Shown here in pieces: positions 21,417 through 32,038 of a stretch of DNA of 64,000 bases (its first letter is position 1; every line of letters begins with the position of its first letter). Source of the stretch: Macrolepiota albuminosa (taxonomy: Eukaryota; Basidiomycota; Agaricomycetes; Agaricales; Agaricaceae). The translations under genes were made by a program, and so were the position numbers. Below the pieces are notes generated by a model. The model searched no databases, had not been told where the DNA came from, and was given only the letters and a program-made list of their open reading frames with translations. The stretch is from positions 2,319,042 through 2,383,041 of the forward strand of contig JAMWFC010000055.1 of assembly GCA_027475525.1 (NCBI GenBank). Reading direction: 5' to 3'.

Positions 21417-23651
21417 ATGTCTTTCCGTATTCCAACTCCGCCCCCCGTTCCGTCTCAGGCTGCTCAAGAAGCCGCATACGCCTACATCGCCAAGGCGAAT
21501 CGTTTCATTCGCCATATCGAGGGCGTTGGCGCCGAGGCGTCCCAAAATCTTGTGGTTGGCGTGATGAAGTTACTGGAGAAGTGGTATGAGGTGAGAGTCC
21601 TTGGCGTTGGGTGGGATCGCGAGATCGAGGTGCGGGAGTGGTGCCGCGCACGGTATGTTGACAATCGTGGCGCTGAGTGGTTAGCGCCTTTCTCCCGCTT
21701 CGTAAGTTGCTTTTGTCACTTAGCGTGTCGCTTAGCTGATTGTTCTCTAGGCGCCTCCCCCAGTCCCCACCATTGAAGATGAGCTGGAGGACATTCTTTC
21801 TGGCGCGTTGCCGATGACCGTAAGCGCATCGGCAACCGAGTGAGTATCTCCTGACCTTTCCTTCTCTAGCTATGGACTGAACTATCCCCCCGTAGCAAGC
21901 AAGAGGTATTGGAGCCTCTTGCTCGATTGCAGATCGAGCAAGAGCAGGAGGAGGCTGCCGCTGCCGCTGCCGCGCACTCCTTGGCGGTGGCAAGGGCAGA
22001 GCTCGCCAAGGAGCAGAAGAAGGAGTCCGTTGCCGAGGGTTCCAGCAAGGGGTCTCGCGCCGACAGTGTACAGAGCCCAACACTGCCGGCTAGCAGGAAG
22101 GGCTCCCCAGTAAAGCCGGGTAAGGCTTTGAAGAAAGTGAGTTTTTGCTCTTGCCGCTGCCGCGCCACGCTAACCACCGTTTCCAAGTCTCGTAAGGGAA
22201 AGGCCCCCCAATACGAGGTATGCCATAGTGACTCTTTGCCGACTCTCTGCTGACTTTCTCCCAGCTCCCTAGCCAGACAACCTTTGACGACAAAGAGTTG
22301 AAGGGTTTGCTCTTGCCGCGCCGGGACGACGTTGTCATGGACGAGGGCATCGAGGGAGGAGTGGAGCTTCCCGAGATGAAGAATAAGCGCACGGTTTCCC
22401 TAGCGACTCGCCAGGAGTTTAAAGAGTCGCATGGAGCGGTAAGTCGCCTTAGCTCTTCATATAGTTCTGGTTCTCAAGTAAGGCTAGTGTGACAAATGCT
22501 GGGCCGACAACGACCCCGAGAGTTGTTGGTTCCCCACTGGCGCTCAACCGTGCTACCGATGCGGCACTCTCAAGCGTGCTTGTACGATTGACGGCGCCAA
22601 GAGTCGTGAGCGTGGCGGGGCGCCTGATGCCTTTGTCGAGAAGACCTTTTCCCGGGCGGTTTTGGTCAAGCGGGCTAGGGAGTTTGTCGAGGGGGAACGT
22701 AGGGAGGTTGCCGCTGGGAGAGCGGCCAAAATCAGCAAGTCCTCCTTGGCGCTGCCGACGCGCCAAGGAGATGAATCGGAATCGGTCGGCAAGCGCGGCG
22801 CTGGCGAGCGCCAAGAAAAACGTAAGGCCTCTTCCCCAAGCAAGGGCAAGGGTAAGGCCAAGCGAGTACGCATCGAGTCGCCCTCCCCCTCTCCAACTGC
22901 TGAGGACACGGAGATGAGGGAGCTTGAAGATGCCCTTGCTGCCAGCCGCCTCCCTACCGTTAGCGGTGAGGCTGGCCCCAGCCGCCTGCTGTCCCCTCTC
23001 TCCTTGCCTGAAAACGCGCCTGCCGACGTGTCGACTGCTGGCGCCGCAGGAGATGAAGGTGACATTGTAATGGGGGAACCCGCTGGCGCGCAAGAGGTAG
23101 CTGGGGAGGAGGAGAAACGGGAAGGATCGCCGAGTCGCGAGGAGGGCGGGGGCGGCAGTGAAGATGCTGAGGGAGAGGCAGAGGAGACTTTGCGAGACGC
23201 TCCTGGCGAGTCCCAGGAGTTGCCGATCGTGGAGCCTGCCGCCCCCTGGATGAGCGAGGGCGACTTAGCGACGCAGCTCTGGACGAGCTCGAGTGGGCCT
23301 TCGTCGTGGACCCCCCAGCCTCAGCCAAGAGTCACTGGCGACTCGTACGAGTGGCTGGGGGAGGACTTGGTTTATCCAGTGGTGGCACTGTACCCTCCTC
23401 AGGTTATCGAGCAGCTGGGAGCGCGGGCGGCAAGTATGCGGGCGGTATTGGGTCGCGAGCGCGAACGCGCTCGGCAACAAATCATGGCCTCGCGACTCAG
23501 GTACTCCAACCTCACCCGTAGTATGGAGACCCTCGAGGAGTACCAAGCCGACTGTCATGAGGCGCTAGAATGGCAAGCCCTCAACCAAGTTCAGGTTGGT
23601 GACCTCCTGCCTTTCGACGACTCCTTGCCGCTCTCCGATAGCGAAAACTGA
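21417..23651 (+). CDS. Antisense gene of the gypsy element: six-exon, cysteine-cluster (Zn2Cys6-like) protein
   Basis: Six exons join to 1989 nt, 662 residues: 21417-21701, 21751-21819, 21870-22136, 22188-22217, 22265-22438, 22488-23651. All introns are GT-AG, 47-51 bp and phase 0; exon 4 has only 10 codons. The start MSFRIPTPPPVP follows a 5' leader beside the polypurine tract. The first exon is a helical module (about residues 14-95). A Glu/Ala-rich coiled segment spans about 130-170. Exon 6 opens with C-x2-C-x8-C-x8-C-x2-C-x6-C (CDKCWADNDPESC, then CYRCGTLKRAC), resembling fungal zinc-cluster DNA-binding domains but with x8 where GAL4-type proteins have x6. A basic stretch, an acidic disordered region and a C-terminal helix follow. 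It runs opposite to gag-pol and converges with it. Present in all three copies. Function unknown; DNA or RNA binding is inference. Confidence 0.88.
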
Positions 23652-24078
23652 CGGACCTTAGAGTAGATAGGCCGTTGTGTATATAAATTTTTGTCCCTCC
23701 CCGTACACATATATATTTCTTGCCGCCCTCTTGCCGAGTGGAAGGATAAGTCCCATAATCTGAGTTAGCGTAGCGGCAGAGAACAGAGAAAGTAAAGCCA
23801 AGAGAAAGCAAAAGGCAAGTATGCTAAGGTAGGTTTTTAGCAAGAGTAATAGTATGTGAGGGACTTAGACAAATTTTGAGGACAAGGGAAACGCTCAGTA
23901 AATCATCATGGCGAAAAACCCTTGGCGAGAGTTGCGCAATGCGCTAAGCGTTGGCGACACGCTAGCGCTGCGACTTGACTATATAAAGAAATGTCTGTTG
24001 AATATAGTATATAAGTAACGGCAAGAAAGATAAGTAAAGTAAGTAATAGAAAATGAGAGCTTATCAATATTTTCTTTT
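23652..24078. terminator. Convergent 3' region between antisense gene and gypsy-2 pol
   Basis: 427 bp equivalent to 18646-19078 of gypsy-1. It contains the 3' UTRs of the antisense gene (plus) and of pol (minus). No further gene. Confidence 0.4.
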
Positions 24079-27000
24079 CTAGTCAATTTCTTCTTCTTCA
24101 ACTAAAGTCGGCAAGTCATCATCGTCCAATAATTCTGTTTCTTCAAGTTCTCGTAACTTGGCGGTGTCGATATCTAGCGCTTCCAGCGGCAAGTCGATTC
24201 GTTCCCTGGCGAGATACGGTAGTAGGCGAAAAGCGGCAACAGGTCGATGCAGTACTGAACCATCTAATTCACAGAGCACGTAAGCGCCTCCACGGTTACG
24301 GGAGATAACTACCAAAGGTCCTAGATAGCGAGGGCGCATTTTCTTGTTGTATGAGGTTTCAATTTTGGAGTTGCGCATGAGCACTAGCGCTCCTCTCGGG
24401 AAGTTGTAATCTTTGATGGTAGCGCTATGCTCGGTTTCGAATCGTAGGGCTGCTTGGCGACGGGCGCTAAAGACTACCTCGTGGAGTCGCTCTAAATCTT
24501 CTTTCCTTCGCTGGAGATCAATAGCTCGTCTGGCGATAAGGTCGGTAGTCGCTAAGATACTGTTGGGTGCTGGCTGAAGATAGGTCGCTTCTATAATGTC
24601 GGCAGGGAGTAACGGATGGGTGCCAGTAGCCGCGTAATAGGGAGAACAACCCATGCGCTTACGAATAGTAACTCTTTCCGACCAGAACACTGAATAGGTT
24701 GCTTCGCTCCAACGAGACTCGTCGCCATCGACTGCCTTGAAGAGTGCTTGCCGAACGTCAAAGTGGGGTCTCTCTACCAGGCCATTGGCGCGTTTGTTGT
24801 AGCCAGATACTCGAATGTGGTGAATGTTGTATTTCTTGGCGAGGTAAGTTAGCGCTTTGATGATGGGCGCACCATTATCCGTGACGATCTCTCTTAGCGC
24901 TCCCCAACGGCAAATAACGTCCTCAAATAGCCATTTGGCGACCGCGTCGGTATTTTCTCTCTGAAGCATTCGAAATTCAGGCCAGTGGATTAGCGAGCAA
25001 CGACCTTGGATGATGTACTTGTAGCGACCAGATTTAGGCAAATGCATGGTATCGACATAGATTTTGCTGAAAAGAGGAGCTGGCGTTGCCACGGTTGGCG
25101 GAATGAGCACTTGGCGCGTTTGTTGGATTTGGCAGAGGTGGCAAGTCCTGATGTACCAGGCGATGTCGGCTCTAGCGTGTGGCCACCAGAATCGTTCTAA
25201 CAGAGAGGCTCGGGTAGCGTACAGACCTCTATGGCCTAGCTCGTCATGCATGGCGCGCAGGACTCGTAAGCGACTTTCTGGCTTGATGATCAGCTTGTGA
25301 GCGCCATCTCGATTGCGTCGCCAAAGGCGGTTGTCGGTAAAGAAGAAGCGGGTAGCATAGCGGATAAAGATCGCGTATTGTTCGTTGGTAAGGTCGGCGG
25401 GTCGCTTAAGGTCTTGTATCCATTGCTCAACTATTAACAAGCGACTGTCTTCCGCCTTTGCCTTGGCGGATCGGGGGACGGCATCGTAGGTCAGGTTTCT
25501 GCTGTCTTCTCTTAGCGACTGGGGTTCCTGTACGACTTTTACTGGAGGCAAGTCTTGTCCAAGGATGCTTGCCGTGTAGAATGTGAGGGGTGCGCTAAAG
25601 GTCTCGGGGCGGTAAGGGACTATGGGATGTAAAAAGATGCTGGTAGGCTGTTGCCGTCGTAGTAGGGGGATTGGCTGTTGTATGAGGTGCACGAAGCCAT
25701 GTAAGCGGTCGATCCAGTCCTCAAAATCGCTATCAGCCTGTGGGTCCACTGCCGGGTCGCCAGGCTGCCGTGGTCGCCTAGAAAGTCCATCTGGTCCGTG
25801 GAAAGAGCTCTTGACGTGTACCAACTCAAAGTGAAACATGAGGATAGCGACTACCCACCGGTTCATGCTAGCGGATGGCTGGATGTCGGGATTCTGCAGC
25901 ATGCCTTTGATGTATCTAGCGTCGACTTCAACAATAAGGTTCCGTACGCCTATCAAGTACATCTTTAGCGACCGGAAGGTTTTGAAAAGCCCATAGAGCT
26001 CTAGCTTAGGCTGACTGTAGCGAGATTCCCGGTCGTTTAGCGTGATGGACCCAAAGCGGTTGTAGCGTCGCTGTTTCCGATTGTCGCTAAGGCATTGGCA
26101 CAAAAAGTAGCCAACGGCAATGTACGAGGTATCCACCGCCAAGATGACAGGGTCGGCAGAGCTATAGTCGATGGGAACAAGGGGCTTGGCGTCTTGTAAG
26201 GCTTTTACTAAATCTCGTTGGGCAGTGACCTGGTCTGGCCCAAATTCGAAGGGCTCGTTAGCGCAGGTGAGTCGGTTAAGGGCATGTGCGTGATGGGCAA
26301 AGTTTTTGACGAATATTCTGAGAACGCCAACGGTACCAAGAAAGGCGCGAACTTCAGATAAGTCGCGGCAAGGGCCCCAGCGCTCCAAGAGTGCTAAGCG
26401 AGACTAACGGTACCAAGAAAGGCGCGAACTTCAGATAAGTCGCGGCAAGGGCCCCAGCGCTCCAAGAGTGCTAAGCGAGACTTGTCGGGAACGCGTCCGT
26501 CGGGAGTGCAGATGTGACCAAGTATCTTGAACCTTGGCGCGCAAAGGAGGAGCTTATGGCCGCTAAAGGTACCACCGCTATACTTCATACGTTGGAGAAC
26601 TCGATTGAGCAGCAAGAAAAACTCCCATAGCGCTAAGCGAATGTTGGAGTTCTCGGGATGGGTCGCCGGTAAGCCGTTCACGAGTCGCCAGTCTTTGGGG
26701 CCTTTGACGCCAACGTCGTCGATGAAGCTAAGGACGTTATGCGGTATCTCGGGTTGGAGGATGAAAGTGATGTCGTCGTGGAATATAGGGACTGAGTTTG
26801 TCCAGCCCATCGGCAAGGTGACTAGGCGCAGTGCGCCAAACGGAGTTTGAAACGTGGTGAGGTCGCGGGAAGAAGGGTGAATCAAGCGCTCATCGTAGCC
26901 AACGTAAAGGTCAAGGGTGGCGCCACAAATGCGCCCGGCAAAGGACTCGGCAACGTGGTCAGGGAAAGGCGGTACGCCAGAGTGTCGTATTGTAACTCTA

Positions 27001-27905
27001 TTTAGCGGCTTGAGACTGTGAACTATGCGTAGATTGCCGTTCTTTTTAAGGACACAAAACCAACGAGAGCGGTAAGAACTATTGGAGGGCTCGTAGACGC
27101 CAGCCTGTATCTTGGTCCTAATGATCTGGCAGACCTCGGCTTCGATCCCAGGCGGTAACGGTCGGTTGTGCTCAGTCCACGGCACGTGAGGAATGGTCGG
27201 AATCACGACAGGCGGGAAGAAGTCTGTACGTAGGCTGCCGCGTTCTGAGTCCTCCCAAGCGAAGGCTTTGTCTTGCTTAGCGACAAGATCGGTAAGGACG
27301 TTCAACTCATCTTTGGTCAAAAATCCTGTGTCGTGCTCCTTGGCGAACTGCTGCTGGCGTTCCTCGGTAAAACGTCCTGTCGGCTGAAAGGGTGGCGGAT
27401 TTGGTGATAAAGTCGGTATGTCGGCAAGAGGGTTGCCAATGATCTGGCGCTCGATTCTGAAAGTCTCGGGAGAGTGCGTAGCGATGGGTTTTGTTTTAAG
27501 CGCAACTGGCTTATATTTCTTTTTAACTTGAACCCCTTTCCTTTTAGGAGCGTTAGCTTGGTTATATACAGAGGTGGAAAGGGGAACTGTAGCCTGAGGA
27601 GCGGCAAGTCCAAGAACGGCAGGAGCTGAGGCTCCGGGAAGAGTAGTGAGATAAGTATCGGTAGACGCAATATTTTGAAAAGATTCGGAAGCGGTAAGGT
27701 ACAAGTAGGCAAGAGAGGAGTCGGTAATATTTTGATTTTTCTGGGAAGGCTCTGCGTCGGTAACGGGAAAAGTAGTTAAAACATCTTGGTCAAGAAAAGC
27801 AGTAGACAAAACAGTTACAAGACCAGTTGAATGGTCAAATTCCAGCGTTAGCGCCACATCTCCGTGATCATCGCCAATCACCTCCTTGATGGTCTGTGAA
27901 AACAC
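24079..27905 (-). CDS. gypsy-2 pol (RT, RNase H, integrase)
   Basis: Two open stretches, 27905-26394 and 26388-24079, are in different frames only because of the 77-bp duplication at 26329-26482. Without it 3750 nt (1249 residues plus stop) stay open, exactly 15 nt longer than gypsy-1 pol, matching a visible five-residue insertion (GRVPDK region). RT carries SFIDDVG (about residue 396). RNase H carries AVDTSY and ELYGLFKTF. Integrase carries the H-H-C-C finger and D, D, E at VDTMH, TDNGAP and VERPH, with 34 residues between the last two. The codon replaced by TGA in gypsy-1 is CGA here. The start overlaps gag-protease by 28 nt in the -1 frame, so pol is probably made by frameshifting. It replicates and integrates the element. 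Confidence 0.92.
26329..26482. repeat. 77-bp tandem duplication in gypsy-2 pol (probable assembly artefact)
   Basis: Copies 26329-26405 and 26406-26482 are identical (AACGGTACCAAGAAAGGCGC start). The duplication shifts the pol frame. gypsy-1 has a single copy at the same place. Confidence 0.92.
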
Positions 27906-30178
27906 CGGTAGGGTCGTTCGTTAGCGTGCTGGTCGGTAAACTCCGGTGGCTTAGCGAGGGCGCCTTTTCGTTGTCCCCTAGGGAACGTTGGCACCGTTCG
28001 TCGGATTCCGGAATTGGGGTCGCTAATTGTGAGGGTCGTTTCCTCGTCGGTAACTGTCTTGACGACTGATCGCGCCAAGACGTCGAAGGGTCTGCCGAGT
28101 AGTAAGTCGTATGCCGGTGATCGCAAAATGTGTATCTGAAGATAAAAGGTGATGTCGCCAAGGGTGCATGGCACATTCTTGGCGAGGCCGAGGGATCTGT
28201 CTACCGTACCGTTAGCGCTCTGCATGTTTAGTATAACGGTAGGGTCGTAAATAAGGCCTAGATCGTTAGCGACTTCAGCTGCCATAGAAATGATTTGAGA
28301 CCCGCTATCCACGATTGCCTCTACCTCGTGCTTGTTGTCTACGGTTAGCGCTACTGAGCGAATAGCGTGCGATTCTTGAGCGACGGTAAGGATGGCGGGG
28401 TCCTCTCCATGGTCCACAGACCTAAGATAGGTCTCCACTGGGTCCACAGAGGTGGCGTTAGCGATGGGGTCGGCAGGAGAGTCTTCAGTGTCGGGAGAGT
28501 CGATGGTAACAGAGAAACCGGGGAGCGCGTCGTCGAGTTCATCAACTTCGGCAACGGCTGTCGCCAAGGGTCGTCGAGGAGTGACTGCCGTTTTGACCTG
28601 GTTGCGAACGTCGGGAGCAATACTACAAAGTTCTTCTACTGACAAGGTGACGGCGGTTTTCATGATGCGGTTAAAGACGTGGTTCGATTTCTCTATGTCG
28701 AAAATTGGCGCAGTAGGTCGGTAGCCACCCTCAGGACGTTTCTCGGGAGCGGCAAAGTTTCGTTGTGTGGGAGCATGATAACGGTCGGGAATCCCTGAAT
28801 AGGGATGAAGAGGCCGCAAAGGCGGTTCAGGAGCGGTAGCGGACGACGATGGTTCTGAAGCAGGAGCAGGGGCAGTGGCAGGAGCAGGTGTCGGTAACTT
28901 GCTAGCGGGAGGCATCGGCTTGTATCCTTTAAGAGGTTGTTTAGGCTGCTTAACTTCAACCCCATCAAAGACCTGGTTCTTTAGCGAATCTAATTCCTGC
29001 TGCAGCTTGGCGATACGCTCTTCCCGCGAGAAAGTAGGGCGGTCGCCAACGCTGTCGAAATGTAGGACCTCGTGAATCATCTGCTGTTGGGTCGCCTGTT
29101 CGGGGTCGGGGTTGGCGTTGCCAGATAGCGTGCCGGTAACGATTTGTCCTGGATTGCGCCTATGCCATTCATCTACCCGCTCCTGGAAGGACTTCTTGTC
29201 TGGGTAATTGGGGATGGTGGCGCCAGTGGTAAGAACTATCTTGCCGTCGATAGCCCGTCGAATCCTCCCTTGCCGAATATAATTTTCGAGAGTAGCGCAA
29301 CGTCCTCTAGTCATAGTATGGCCAATTTCCCCACAGAAGTGGCAAGGGCCAGGTGCGGGTACGTTAGCGGGTCGGTTAGCAGTCAGGTTGGTGGTAATCA
29401 TAGTTTCGATGCGAGTCATGGCGGACGCGACAGCGGCGGTAATAGCAGCATTGAGTTCCTCTTTCTTAACGAAGTCGGCAACAGGAGACGGGATGGGAAT
29501 GATACCGTTAGTTCGCTCAGGAGGTGGGCTCGTCCTAGCGCGTGATATACCAACGCCAGTGTCCGTTCCCTTGAGAACCCATTTACCGGCTTCAAAGACG
29601 TCGGCAACGTTATAGGGCTCGTCAGGGTGATGGGCCTGATGAACTATCTCTAGGCGACGAGCAATACGAGTCCACAGTGAAGTCGGGATGCCTTGCTGAA
29701 ATAGGCGACGTTCCTCGTTAATGTAGAGCTTGCCGTTCTGCAGAAGCCACCTAGCAATTTTCTGGAACTCGCGGTAATACGTAGAGAACGCGCCAAGCGA
29801 AGATGTGCCGTTGTCGAAAGATTCCTGTACTAGTTTTTGTAGCTCGTTTACCGTGTATCGGGTAGCCTCCTCTGCGCCAGGGTACAGCTGGATTACTGCC
29901 GTCTTCCAGTCCTCATACGAAGCGCCTTGGGCTGGAATAGGTGGGGCGGCAGGGACAAAGGCGGCAAACTCGGTTAAACCTGTCCACGTCTCTGCCGTGT
30001 CATACGATACGTATCTTGCCGCGTACTCCTTCATCTGTGTATGGTCGGTAATATTACAATCTCTGAATAAATACTCTAATTCCTTGAAATATTGGGAAAG
30101 CTCCCGTGGCTTGGTCTCGTCCCATTTCGGTGCCGAGAAGTGGTTGCGTGGCGGCATGCGTTGGACTTGTTGTTCCAT
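27878..30178 (-). CDS. gypsy-2 gag-protease polyprotein
   Basis: ATG at 30178, 766 residues, intact. The capsid-like region is followed by an Ala/Ser/Pro linker and the zinc knuckle PCHFCGEIGHTMTRGRC near residue 279 (C-x2-C-x4-H-x6-C). A second Pro-rich region and the aspartic protease with VDSGSQ and LLLGRPFD come next. Gag packages the RNA and the protease matures the polyprotein; in many Ty3/gypsy elements protease is encoded with pol, whereas here it is in the gag frame. The last 28 nt overlap pol. Confidence 0.92.
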   Translation of the reverse strand: MEQQVQRMPPRNHFSAPKWDETKPRELSQYFKELEYLFRDCNITDHTQMKEYAARYVSYDTAETWTGLTEFAAFVPAAPPIPAQGASYEDWKTAVIQLYPGAEEATRYTVNELQKLVQESFDNGTSSLGAFSTYYREFQKIARWLLQNGKLYINEERRLFQQGIPTSLWTRIARRLEIVHQAHHPDEPYNVADVFEAGKWVLKGTDTGVGISRARTSPPPERTNGIIPIPSPVADFVKKEELNAAITAAVASAMTRIETMITTNLTANRPANVPAPGPCHFCGEIGHTMTRGRCATLENYIRQGRIRRAIDGKIVLTTGATIPNYPDKKSFQERVDEWHRRNPGQIVTGTLSGNANPDPEQATQQQMIHEVLHFDSVGDRPTFSREERIAKLQQELDSLKNQVFDGVEVKQPKQPLKGYKPMPPASKLPTPAPATAPAPASEPSSSATAPEPPLRPLHPYSGIPDRYHAPTQRNFAAPEKRPEGGYRPTAPIFDIEKSNHVFNRIMKTAVTLSVEELCSIAPDVRNQVKTAVTPRRPLATAVAEVDELDDALPGFSVTIDSPDTEDSPADPIANATSVDPVETYLRSVDHGEDPAILTVAQESHAIRSVALTVDNKHEVEAIVDSGSQIISMAAEVANDLGLIYDPTVILNMQSANGTVDRSLGLAKNVPCTLGDITFYLQIHILRSPAYDLLLGRPFDVLARSVVKTVTDEETTLTISDPNSGIRRTVPTFPRGQRKGALAKPPEFTDQHANERPYRCFHRPSRR

Positions 30179-30561
30179 GGCGACGGTGGTAACGAGTTCG
30201 GTTAGCGGTAGTGGGGAAGGGATTCTAGAGATTGGCGACGGGGTAAGAGAAATGGCGAATTGAGAAAGCGGTGTTAAAGGAGTGATGGGAGTGACTGATT
30301 GCGGTAAGGCAAAGGGCGACGCTAAGGGGTCGTCGGCACTATAATCGAGGGAATGCGGGAAGAGATCAGGAAAAGCGTCTACAGTGGCGTTCTGTAGTTC
30401 CTGGGCTAGAGAAAGACCCGGTAAGGCACCAGGTGGTTGTGGGGTTGATGGGTGGGAAGGAGCTATGCCTTCTGCCGACTGGTCTAGCAGGCAGCGCCTA
30501 CGCTGGAGACGGGTTTCTGGCGGAATTCTGCCCTAGAGAACCCTCGCGGTGGGCTCCAATT
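30179..30561 (-). other. gypsy-2 untranslated leader with primer-binding site
   Basis: The primer-binding site is at 30541-30558 (TGGAGCCCACCGCGAGGG on the minus strand), three bases inside the 5' LTR. It differs from gypsy-1 by one base, CGCG here and CACG there, i.e. CpG to CpA in gypsy-1. No separate gene. Confidence 0.7.
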
Positions 30562-31505
30562 TGATGACGCCCAAAGTTTGGTCAGCAACAAATGTAGCGT
30601 TTATGTTACCGTACCAAGAGTGTGCGTTGGGCGCGCTAAAAGTGTGGTGAGGAGTCCCGGGCAGGTCCCAGAGAACGCGTCTGTGAAAAAGGGTAAAAGT
30701 CGGTAACGGGGTCGGCAAGTGTCAAGCGCTAAGGTAAAGCGCCTAAGAAAAGAGCGGTAAGTGAACACGGCAAGGTCAACGGCAAGAGCACGGTAAGCTT
30801 AGCGAGATCTAAGCGTCGATAATGCCTGCCGTAGTTGCAAGGCGCGAATAAGTCGAAGTTTAGCGAGAGTCTGCAACTGCCGACGAGTTCGATGTTGCCG
30901 ACCGTAAATGAGCTCTTGAGCATAAGGGAGACTGAAGTAAGTGGGGGAACTCTGGTCTATTTGTCTGATGATGTATGTACAAGTCGGTAAGTAATATATA
31001 TACTACAAGGAGTTCACCGTCGCCAGTGACCAACCATTGCCAAAGTGCGGTAAACTGGAAAATTTCATAGGGGTAGCTCCAACGGTTTCAGATCCCTACC
31101 GTCCATTCAAGAGCCTTAGCGACGCCAGGCGACAGATCGCGAAGCTAAACCATCACTCCATCACCCTTCTGTCTGTCAGAACACCTAAGCGACGTTGGGC
31201 GCCAAATCAAGACGGTAAGCGGTGTCAGACGCCAAGGTCAAACGCCAAGCTGTCCGTCAGTTCTTGATAGATCATCAAGCTTCTCGCTAAGCGCTGCCAT
31301 CAGTGACTGATGCCATCTGTCAGTTGTCATTCCTGCTGCCGTCGGCGCTATCATTGATCGGATCTGCTTCTTGCCGTGTGCGGCCGTCGGGAATGGCTTA
31401 AAATGGGTAGAACACGTGCGCTAAGTTTGGAACAAGTGCGGCAAGGTTTCCGGAGCCGGTGCCGAGCCTGCCGTTGATGCGCCTAACCTGTATAGGGTCC
31501 TATCA
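30562..31505 (-). repeat. gypsy-2 5' LTR
   Basis: 944 bp, nearly identical to 20302-21245. It is followed on the plus strand by target duplication ACGC at 31506-31509. Confidence 0.93.
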
Positions 31506-31530
31506 ACGCGAATCTTTGAACTCCTGGCGC

Positions 31531-31684
31531 GTCGCCAGGGAAACCGTGCGCTTGTTCTTCATCTCGGGAATCTCCACTCCTCCCTCAATGCCCTCGTCCA
31601 TGACAACGTCGCCAGGGAAACCGTGCGCTTGTTCTTCATCTCGGGAATCTCCACTCCTCCCTCAATGCCCTCGTCCATGACAAC
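31531..31684. repeat. 77-bp tandem duplication (probable artefact)
   Basis: Copies 31531-31607 and 31608-31684 are identical (GTCGCCAGGGAAACCGTGCG start), in exon 5 of the gypsy-1 antisense gene. gypsy-2 and gypsy-3 have one copy. Confidence 0.9.
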
Positions 31685-31884
31685 GTCTTCCCGGCGTGGC
31701 AAGAGCAAACCCTTCAACTCTTTGTCGTCAAAAGCTGTCTGGCTAGGGAGCTGGGAGAGAGTCAGTAGAAGGTCGGCAAAGTGTCATGACGGCATACCTT
31801 GTATTGAGGACCCTTCCCCTTGCGAGACTAGCAAAAGTTAACATCGGTAAGAAGAAACGCCAACGACGGCAGACTCACCTTTTT

Positions 31885-32038
31885 CTTCAAAGCCTTGCCA
31901 GGCTTTGAAGGCGAACCCTGTGTGCCTGCCGGCAGTGTGGGGCTCTGAACACTGCCGGCATCTTCAAAGCCTTGCCAGGCTTTGAAGGCGAACCCTGTGT
32001 GCCTGCCGGCAGTGTGGGGCTCTGAACACTGCCGGCAC
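31885..32038. repeat. 77-bp tandem duplication (probable artefact)
   Basis: Copies 31885-31961 and 31962-32038 are identical (CTTCAAAGCCTTGCCAGGC start), in exon 3 of the gypsy-1 antisense gene. It is single in the other two copies. Confidence 0.9.

Larger units (their letters stand above)
20302..31505 (-). mobile_element. gypsy-2: intact-looking Ty3/gypsy element inserted in gypsy-1
   Basis: Minus orientation. 5' LTR 30562-31505 and 3' LTR 20302-21245 are both 944 bp. Only about ten differences between them are visible by eye, so the insertion is recent. The 4-bp target duplication is ACGC. gag-protease (30178-27878) and pol (27905-24079) are open once one 77-bp duplication at 26329-26482 is removed. 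The antisense gene (21417-23651, plus) is open through six exons. Length is 11,204 bp as given, 11,127 bp after correction. This is the best candidate for an active copy in the window. Confidence 0.93.

Noticed and set aside
26329..26482. Frameshift in gypsy-2 pol as evidence that the element is dead
   Set aside because: The shift is caused solely by a 77-bp duplication that has the artefact period and is absent from gypsy-1.
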